A stretch of 10,514 bases of DNA, from the NCBI GenBank assembly GCA_905215835.1, contig CAJMRR010000063.1:1-10514 (forward strand). The letters run 5' to 3'. The notes under the pieces were generated by a model. The model ran no database searches. It worked only from the letters and a program-made list of their open reading frames with translations, and was not told where the DNA came from. Below are positions 6,340 through 10,514 of this stretch, piece by piece. The stretch is from an uncultured bacterium (GTDB lineage: Bacteria; Actinomycetota; Coriobacteriia; Coriobacteriales; Coriobacteriaceae). The stretch's first letter is position 1; each line of letters begins with the position of its first letter. The translations under genes and the position numbers were made by a program.

Positions 6340-7167
6340 TTAACGAGCCGCCAAGATGGCGTCGATGAGCGTCAGTACGCCCCCGTCGTTGTTGCTCGGA
6401 ATGCGCCATTTGGCATGCGCGTTCATGTGCTCCTCGGCATTGTCCACGATAAAGCTGTGACCGACGCGCTCCAGCATGGGGATGTCGTTGTACGTATCGC
6501 CCACGGCGGCGGCGTCGGCGATATCGATGCCCAGGTGTTCGCACAGGTGCGCGACGCCGGCGCCCTTGTCGACGCCCAGGTTCATAAAGTCGATCCACTC
6601 GCGCCCGGCGTTGGTGACGTAGAGCTTGTCCGAGAACTCGGGGCTATAGGTCTCGCGGAAAGCGGGCTCGGCATCATAGGCCGGGAAGAAGATTGAGATC
6701 TTGTTGGACTCGATATCAAGGTCCTCAAAGCTGTCGACGTAGTTGATTGTGTTGTAGTAGACGCTGATCTCGTCGTGGTATTGATGGTCGCGGGCAAGCA
6801 CGTAGAACTCGTCGAAGCAGCAAAGGACGGGGACAGCGCGCGGATCCTCCGAGGCACGGCTCAAGACCTGCTGATACAGCTCCACGTCAATAGTGCTCTT
6901 ATAGATATAGCTGCCGCGATAGATCACGCACGCTCCGTTGTCGGGGCAAAAAGCGAGGCGGTTCTTGATGCCCTCGAACATCTCCTCGAGCTTGGGGGCG
7001 GGACGTCCGCTGGCGGGGCAGAATACGATGCCGGCGTCGGCGAGCTTGTCCAGGCGCTCATCAAGACCCTGGGGTAGCACACGCTCGTCGGTCAGCAGCG
7101 TCTTGTCCATATCGACGGCGATGAGCTTAATGTTTCCGATATTGGCGTCCGATTCGTAAGTTTGCAT
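6340..7167 (-). CDS. HAD-IIB (Cof-type) phosphatase
   Basis: The protein has 275 residues and belongs to the haloacid dehalogenase superfamily, Cof-like branch; such enzymes are soluble, Mg-dependent and dephosphorylate sugar phosphates, nucleotides or cofactors. All four motifs are present: AVDMDKTLL (nucleophile D19, acid/base D21), CPASGR (S53), DKGAGVAHL (K201) and VGDTYNDIPML (D224, D228). The segment between motifs II and III, about residues 80-190, is the C2-type cap that defines the IIB branch and sets substrate choice, so the substrate cannot be read from the sequence. The ATG at 7167 is in frame with the whole core. Its ribosome binding site AAAGG (7181-7177) is contained in a small hairpin. 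The gene is divergent from the argG leader and convergent with polA; no operon partner is visible. Confidence 0.93.
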   Translation of the reverse strand: MQTYESDANIGNIKLIAVDMDKTLLTDERVLPQGLDERLDKLADAGIVFCPASGRPAPKLEEMFEGIKNRLAFCPDNGACVIYRGSYIYKSTIDVELYQQVLSRASEDPRAVPVLCCFDEFYVLARDHQYHDEISVYYNTINYVDSFEDLDIESNKISIFFPAYDAEPAFRETYSPEFSDKLYVTNAGREWIDFMNLGVDKGAGVAHLCEHLGIDIADAAAVGDTYNDIPMLERVGHSFIVDNAEEHMNAHAKWRIPSNNDGGVLTLIDAILAAR

Positions 7168-7181
7168 AAAGGCGAGCCTTT
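7168..7181 (-). promoter_or_regulatory. Small hairpin containing the HAD gene ribosome binding site
   Basis: On the minus strand AAAGG-CTCG-CCTTT is a perfect 5-bp inverted repeat ending directly at the ATG. AAAGG is the only Shine-Dalgarno-like sequence before this gene, so folding would hide it. This may lower or modulate translation. Confidence 0.4.
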
Positions 7182-7202
7182 CGTTTCGAAATTGTTTCAG
7201 AC

Positions 7203-7208
7203 GTTATA
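7203..7208 (-). promoter_or_regulatory. Possible -10 element of the HAD gene promoter
   Basis: TATAAC on the minus strand, 35 bases before the start codon, matches five of six -10 positions and would give a leader of about 30 bases. No clear -35 is seen. Confidence 0.35.
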
Positions 7209-7253
7209 ACCATCAACTCGTAGTCAGGCGTATTTTCGCAGGATTGGCGCGCG

Positions 7254-7271
7254 TTTGCATCACCATTCACA
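7254..7271. promoter_or_regulatory. Possible ArgR (ARG box) operator
   Basis: TTTGCATCACCATTCACA matches the conserved half-sites of the E. coli ARG box (TGAAT, four bases, ATTCA) at nine of ten positions. It sits upstream of the predicted argG promoter. The A/T-only centre of the consensus is not kept (CACC), and only one clear box is seen where tandem boxes are usual; the AT-rich DNA next to it (7275-7306) contains only partial matches. ArgR itself is not in the window. Confidence 0.35.
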
Positions 7272-7310
7272 AACTAATGAAAAAACTTTTCAGAAATTTG
7301 AATTTGTCGC

Positions 7311-7338
7311 TTGTGCTGCGGGCACTTTAGCGTAATAT
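7311..7338 (+). promoter_or_regulatory. argG: Probable promoter of the argG leader transcript
   Basis: TTGTGC (7311-7316) and TAATAT (7333-7338) are spaced by 16 bases. Transcription would start near 7345, about 97 bases before the leader peptide start codon. The -10 is reasonable and the -35 is weak after TTG. Confidence 0.45.
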
Positions 7339-7381
7339 AGCGACCATCGAAAACGGAGACGGAAAAACAACCGCTTACCGA

Positions 7382-7399
7382 GTAAAAGGTACCGTTTAC
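7382..7399. promoter_or_regulatory. 18-bp near-perfect palindrome in the argG leader
   Basis: GTAAAAGGTACCGTTTAC is symmetric around GGTACC except for one pair. It lies between the predicted transcription start and the leader peptide. Because its symmetry has no loop, it looks more like a protein-binding site than an RNA stem. No known operator is recognised. Confidence 0.35.
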
Positions 7400-7441
7400 G
7401 ATATTTGAATTGCGCCCGGCGATACGTGAAAGGAGAGGCAG

Positions 7442-7516
7442 ATGCAGTTCGTAAAGATCATCACCACTGCAGACAATGCCATCCGACGCCAGCGCGCAAT
7501 TTCCCGACGACGATAA
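7442..7516 (+). CDS. Arginine-rich leader peptide of the argG attenuator (24 aa)
   Basis: The ORF reads MQFVKIITTADNAI followed by RRQRAISRRR and a TAA stop. AAAGGAG (7429-7435), six bases before the ATG, is one of the strongest ribosome binding sites in the window, although the ORF is tiny. Six of the last ten residues are Arg, and the final three codons before the stop are CGA CGA CGA. Four of its six Arg codons are CGA, whereas all 12 Arg codons in argG are CGC or CGT. The peptide is followed by alternative hairpins and a terminator, and then by an arginine biosynthesis gene. This is the layout of amino-acid attenuation leaders such as those of trp, his and leu operons. It would act as a sensor of charged Arg-tRNA; the peptide itself probably has no other function. 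The role is inferred from layout and has not been tested. Confidence 0.82.
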   Translation: MQFVKIITTADNAIRRQRAISRRR

Positions 7517-7626
7517 CAATCGTCTCTGTCCGCATGGGGCGCAATGCCTCAACAGAGTCATTTTGAGGTCGTTGGGTTTTAGCACGACATAGCCGCATGT
7601 TTCTAGGGCATGTTGTGCTGCTTTTT
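7509..7626 (+). terminator. argG: Attenuator region of argG: alternative hairpins and intrinsic terminator
   Basis: The terminator is AGCACGACAT (7581-7590) pairing with ATGTTGTGCT (7610-7619) through one G-U pair, followed by TTTTT (7622-7626). The 5' arm can instead pair upstream: GTCGT (7568-7572) with ACGAC (7584-7588), an antiterminator. GTCGT is in turn next to TGAGG (7564-7568), which can pair with CCTCA (7547-7551). Further upstream CTCTGT (7524-7529) pairs with ACAGAG (7552-7557), with GCAT/ATGC inside its loop. GACGAT (7509-7514), overlapping the last Arg codons and the stop, pairs with ATCGTC (7519-7524). These pairings exclude one another in a chain, as an attenuator requires. Pairing was done by eye; no energies were calculated. 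Confidence 0.72.
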
Positions 7627-7720
7627 GCTATTTAACCTGATATTGCACGGTATATGACCTTGAAATGACTTGCAACTGACCGATGTTCTAACTAGCTACC
7701 AAGGGCGAAAGGAAACAGCC

Positions 7721-8947
7721 ATGAGCAAGGAAAAAGTCGTTCTCGCATATTCCGGTGGTCTTGATACATCCGTATGTGTCAAGTGGCTCCAGGACGAGAA
7801 GAATCTCGATGTCGTTTGTGTCTGCGGCAACGTGGGCCAGGAAGAGACCGGACTGGATGCCAAGAAGCAGAAGGCACTCGACCTGGGCGTTCTCGATTGC
7901 CAGGTGCTCGACCTGCGCGACGAGTTCTCCGATGAGTTCCTGACTAAGGCTATCGCTGCAAACTCCATGTACGAGAACAAGTACCCGCTGCTCTCCGCCC
8001 TGTCTCGCCCGCTGCTTGCCAAGAAGCTTGTTGAGGTCGCCCACGAGTTTGGCGCGACCTACGTCGCCCACGGCTGCACCGGCAAGGGTAACGACCAGGT
8101 CCGTTTTGAGGCCGCCGTCAAGGCCCTCGACCCCGAGCTCAAGGTTATCGCCCCGGTTCGCGAGTGGGACCTGAAGTGCCGTCCCGACGAGGTCGCCTAT
8201 GCCCACGCCCACAACGTGCCGGTTCCCGAGGGTGCCAACGACAACCCCTACTCTATCGACGACAACCTGTGGGGTCGTGCCATTGAGTGCGGTCACCTGG
8301 AGGATCCCTGGAACGAGCCGCTCGACGACGCTTGGGTTATGACCAAGAACCCCGAGGACACGCCGGATACCCCGACCTACACCGAGATTGAGTTTGAGGC
8401 CGGCAAGCCCGTCGCCGTCGACGGCAAGAAGATGAAGCTCTCCGAGATTGTTATCGCCCTCAACAAGATTTCGGGTGACAACGGCTTTGGCCGCCTCGAT
8501 CTGGTCGAGGATCGCCTGGTGGGCCTTAAGAGCCGCGAGTGCTACGAGGTTCCCGGCGCCCTGACGCTCATCACCGCTCACAAGGCGCTCGAGGACATCT
8601 GCGTCGAGGGCGACCTGCTCAAGACCAAGATCAAGCTCGAGCAGGATTGGGCCACCGCCGTGTACAACGGCCAGTGGTACAGCCCGCTCAAAAACGCGCT
8701 CGATGCCTTTATGGCCGACACGCAAAAGTTCGTGACCGGCACTGTCCGTCTGAAGTTCTTTAAGGGCAACTGCCATGTCGTCGGCCGCAAGAGCCCCTTC
8801 AGCCTCTACGACTACGGTCTGGCTACCTACGACCGCGACACCACGTTTGACGAGAAGGCCAGCGCCGGCTTTATCGAGATCGATACGCTGTCGCTCAAGA
8901 CGTGGGCAAAGGTCCAGGGCCCCAGCTCTGCTGCCGCCCAGGCCTAG
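7721..8947 (+). CDS. argG: Argininosuccinate synthase
   Basis: The enzyme joins citrulline and aspartate with ATP to form argininosuccinate, the second-last step of arginine synthesis, in the cytosol. The 408-residue length is normal for the family. The N-terminal ATP-pyrophosphatase loop is AYSGGLDTS at residues 9-17. The synthetase domain carries the citrulline/aspartate-binding stretch AHGCTGKGNDQVRFE, and PYSIDDNLWGRAIECG and YEVPG follow as in other bacterial ArgG. The ATG at 7721 is preceded by GAAAGGA; the open frame extends 17 codons further upstream but without a ribosome binding site. Codon use is strongly biased to C- and G-ended codons, suggesting high expression. The gene sits behind an arginine leader peptide and attenuator, and argH follows about 520 bp downstream, so the two final steps of the pathway are together but seem to be transcribed at least partly apart. 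Confidence 0.98.
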   Translation: MSKEKVVLAYSGGLDTSVCVKWLQDEKNLDVVCVCGNVGQEETGLDAKKQKALDLGVLDCQVLDLRDEFSDEFLTKAIAANSMYENKYPLLSALSRPLLAKKLVEVAHEFGATYVAHGCTGKGNDQVRFEAAVKALDPELKVIAPVREWDLKCRPDEVAYAHAHNVPVPEGANDNPYSIDDNLWGRAIECGHLEDPWNEPLDDAWVMTKNPEDTPDTPTYTEIEFEAGKPVAVDGKKMKLSEIVIALNKISGDNGFGRLDLVEDRLVGLKSRECYEVPGALTLITAHKALEDICVEGDLLKTKIKLEQDWATAVYNGQWYSPLKNALDAFMADTQKFVTGTVRLKFFKGNCHVVGRKSPFSLYDYGLATYDRDTTFDEKASAGFIEIDTLSLKTWAKVQGPSSAAAQA

Positions 8948-8962
8948 CGCCTCCTTCCCTTG

Positions 8963-8990
8963 GTATCCGCGCGGCCCATCCGCGTGATAC
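8963..8990 (+). other. Hairpin just after argG
   Basis: GTAT-C-CGCGCGG (8963-8974) and CCGCGTGATAC (8980-8990) pair with one bulged base and one G-U pair around a short CCA/CAT-type loop. There is no T tract. Directly after it CATAACG (8990-8996) and CGTTATG (9019-9025) form a further, weaker inverted repeat. These could protect the argG 3' end; no specific function is visible. Confidence 0.4.
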
Positions 8991-9100
8991 ATAACGGGCG
9001 CACGGGGTCCCTACCTTTCGTTATGCTTGCTGACACTTCTTAACATCGGTGGCCCCTACGTTCCGCCCGCATATATGATGCCGTGTCTGCGGCTGAGTCC

Positions 9101-9130
9101 GAGCCCCGCCGGGGTTGTCCGGCGGGGCTC
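9101..9130 (+). terminator. Strong hairpin terminator between argG and the small ORF
   Basis: GAGCCCCGCCGG (9101-9112) and CCGGCGGGGCTC (9119-9130) form a perfect 12-bp GC-rich stem with the loop GGTTGT. The tail CTTCTATCAATTT is only moderately T-rich. It lies about 155 bases after the argG stop and about 50 bases before the small ORF, so argG transcription should largely end here. Confidence 0.8.
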
Positions 9131-9180
9131 CTTCTATCAATTTGGCGGCTCTGTGCCTATATATATGAGGAGTATCCATT

Positions 9181-9351
9181 ATGTTCAATGCTATCGCGCA
9201 TGCTTTGCTTGCCCTCGCGCCCGAGTTCGATGCTGTAAAGGTCGAGGACGTTCCTATGAGCCTGAAGGCCTGGATCGATGGTTCGCAGGGCAACATCCGG
9301 AGGGAGACGTTGGGCGCCAAGTGCATGGTGCGTCACTTCTTTGCAAATTAG
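9181..9351 (+). CDS. Small ORF of unknown function between argG and argH (56 aa)
   Basis: The ORF starts MFNAIAHALLALAPEFDAVK and ends KCMVRHFFAN. GAGGAG at 9167-9172, eight bases before the ATG, is a good ribosome binding site, the main reason to believe it is translated. The first half is a short amphipathic or hydrophobic helix (about residues 2-13) followed by an acidic stretch; the second half is basic, with RR at 40-41. It has one cysteine. It has no arginine run, so it does not look like a second attenuation peptide. I do not recognise a family. It lies between the argG terminator and the argH promoter, so expression would need read-through from argG or a promoter I could not find. It could be a genuine microprotein, a remnant of a larger gene, or chance coding in a GC-rich spacer. 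Confidence 0.5.
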   Translation: MFNAIAHALLALAPEFDAVKVEDVPMSLKAWIDGSQGNIRRETLGAKCMVRHFFAN

Positions 9352-9380
9352 CCACATGGCCCCGCGCGCGGCAGGGAGTG

Positions 9381-9389
9381 TGTAAAACT
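9381..9389 (+). promoter_or_regulatory. argH: Probable -10 region of the argH promoter
   Basis: TGTAAAACT, within GGGAGTGTGTAAAACT, resembles the stretch before polA (GGGAGCGTGTAAACT). It would start transcription near 9395, giving argH a leader of about 75 bases that includes a small hairpin TCGCT-TT-AGCGA. No clear -35 is visible. Confidence 0.4.
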
Positions 9390-9469
9390 AGCGGTTGATA
9401 AATCGCTTTAGCGACAGGGCACATTGCTTTGGACGCTTGTTTTGGTATTTGGAGAAAGGAGACGGTTCC

Positions 9470-10514
9470 ATGGCTCTTTGGGGCGGTCGTTTTGAGGCGG
9501 GCGTGGCCGAGGTCACGCAGGAGTTTGGCGCGTCGCTGCCGGTCGACAAACATCTCTATAAGCAGGATATCGCCGGCTCTAAGGCGCATGCCAAGATGTT
9601 GGCCGCCCAGGGCATCATCAGTGCCGAGGACGAGCAGGCGATTGCCAAGGGCCTGACCGGAATCGAACAGGATATCGATGCCGGCAACTTCACCTTCGAT
9701 ATCAACGATGAGGACATTCATATGTCCATCGAGAGCGAGCTGACGCGTCGCATCGGCGAGGCTGGCAAGCGCTTGCATACTGGGCGTTCGCGCAACGACC
9801 AGGTGGCGACCGATACGCGCCTGGGCGTCAAGGCGCTGGCCAAGGAGCTCATGGAGGCCAATCTTGAGCTGCGCCATGTGCTGGTGGATGCGGCTAAGAA
9901 GTACGACAAGGTGATTTTGCCGGGCTACACACACATGCAGCACGCTCAGCCCGTGCTGCTGTCGCATCATCTGCTGGCGTATTCCTGGATGTTCGCGCGC
10001 GACTTTACGCGCCTGAAGGCCGCCTTTGATGCCGCCGACAACTGCCCGCTGGGTGCTGCCGCGCTTGCCGGCACGAGCTATCCGCTCGATCGCCAGATGA
10101 CGGCTGCCGAACTTGGCTTTGCGGGCGTGATTCCCAACTCGCTCGATGCGGTTTCCGACCGTGATTTCCTGCTCGATCTGCATTACGCCGGCTCCGTCAT
10201 GGCCATGCACCTGTCGCGTCTTTCCGAGGAGATCGTGCTGTGGTCGAGCTCCGAATTTGGCTTTATCACGCTTTCAGACTCCTACTCCACCGGCTCGTCT
10301 ATCATGCCGCAGAAGAAGAATCCCGACTTTGCCGAGCTTATTCGCGGCAAGAGCGGCCGTGTGTATGGCAACCTGGTGCAGCTGCTCGTGACCATGAAGG
10401 GCCTGCCGCTTGCTTATAACAAGGATTTGCAGGAGGACAAGGAGGGCGCGCTCGATACCGCCCATACACTCATGCAGTGCCTGTCGGTTATGGCCGGTAT
10501 GATTTCGACTTGGG
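9470..10514 (+). CDS. argH: Argininosuccinate lyase, N-terminal three quarters
   Basis: The enzyme splits argininosuccinate into arginine and fumarate, completing the pathway after ArgG; it works as a soluble homotetramer. The visible 348 codons begin MALWGGRFEAGVAEVTQEFG, the usual ArgH start. Conserved family blocks follow in order: DIHMSIESEL, HTGRSRNDQVATD, the YTHMQHAQP block (Y153 to P161) and the fumarase-superfamily signature GSSIMPQKKNP at residues 275-285, which includes the catalytic serine loop (S276/S277). The family is normally about 460 residues, so roughly 110 residues are lost off the right edge. AAAGGAG lies eight to nine bases before the ATG. A TTG in frame 25 codons upstream is not supported by a ribosome binding site or by the family N-terminus. 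Confidence 0.98.
   Translation, partial: MALWGGRFEAGVAEVTQEFGASLPVDKHLYKQDIAGSKAHAKMLAAQGIISAEDEQAIAKGLTGIEQDIDAGNFTFDINDEDIHMSIESELTRRIGEAGKRLHTGRSRNDQVATDTRLGVKALAKELMEANLELRHVLVDAAKKYDKVILPGYTHMQHAQPVLLSHHLLAYSWMFARDFTRLKAAFDAADNCPLGAAALAGTSYPLDRQMTAAELGFAGVIPNSLDAVSDRDFLLDLHYAGSVMAMHLSRLSEEIVLWSSSEFGFITLSDSYSTGSSIMPQKKNPDFAELIRGKSGRVYGNLVQLLVTMKGLPLAYNKDLQEDKEGALDTAHTLMQCLSVMAGMISTW

Noticed and set aside
6156..6360. Possible duplication of the HAD gene 3' end on either side of the palindromic element (GGCGTCTTGGCGCC versus GCCATCTTGGCGGC)
   Set aside because: The similarity is only about ten bases in a repetitive GC-rich context and does not look like a target-site duplication.
7275..7306. 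Second ARG box next to the first
   Set aside because: TGAAAAAACTTTTCA and TTCAGAAATTTGAA look similar, but the first has the wrong spacing and the second the wrong half-site order.
7274..7585. Minus-strand open frame of 103 codons across the argG leader
   Set aside because: It runs antisense through the leader peptide, lacks a ribosome binding site and resembles no protein; the plus-strand attenuator explains the region better.
7345..7720. T-box riboswitch in the argG leader
   Set aside because: The conserved T-box antiterminator sequence (AGGGTGG-ACCGCG type) is absent; the Arg-rich ORF points to ribosome-mediated attenuation instead.
9159..9166. TATATATA as the -10 box of the small ORF
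   Set aside because: Transcription would then start at or after the GAGGAG ribosome binding site, so it cannot serve this start codon.
9395..9469. In-frame TTG start extending ArgH by 25 residues
   Set aside because: No ribosome binding site precedes it, and MALWGGRF is the usual ArgH N-terminus with AAAGGAG just upstream.

Overview
The window looks like chromosomal DNA from a high-GC actinobacterium, most likely a Collinsella-type member of the Coriobacteriia. This is an inference from codon usage (strong preference for C- or G-ended codons), the leader style and the gene set; no rRNA or other marker gene is present to prove it. No phage, transposase or CRISPR array is visible. The protein-coding content is mostly housekeeping. 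The unusual content lies in the intergenic DNA.

Left part (1-3151): the first 41 codons of thiC run leftward off the edge, behind a TPP riboswitch whose 3' end overlaps the thiC ribosome binding site. Diverging from it is a small single-pass membrane protein of unknown function (296-817). It converges on yaaA (841-1650, minus), which lies downstream of an M18 zinc aminopeptidase (1754-3151, minus). A 67-bp near-perfect hairpin followed by a T tract separates those two.

Middle (3152-7167): a divergent promoter region with an operator-like inverted repeat separates the aminopeptidase from polA (3318-6065, plus). PolA has intact 5' nuclease and polymerase domains but a degenerate proofreading domain. 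polA converges on a HAD-IIB phosphatase gene (6340-7167, minus). Between them are a strong terminator hairpin and a 130-bp element with perfect 33-bp inverted arms and a nested hairpin.

Right part (7168-10514): argG (7721-8947) and the start of argH (9470 to the edge) encode the last two steps of arginine synthesis. The roughly 550-bp region before argG holds a good candidate for a transcription attenuator. It has a 24-codon ORF with a strong ribosome binding site that ends in three consecutive CGA (Arg) codons and has six Arg in its last ten residues. Mutually exclusive hairpins and a terminator with a T tract follow. A possible ArgR box lies further upstream. Between argG and argH are a strong terminator and an unrecognised 56-codon ORF with a good ribosome binding site, and argH appears to have its own promoter. 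The arginine leader peptide with its attenuator is the best candidate here for an undescribed regulatory system.
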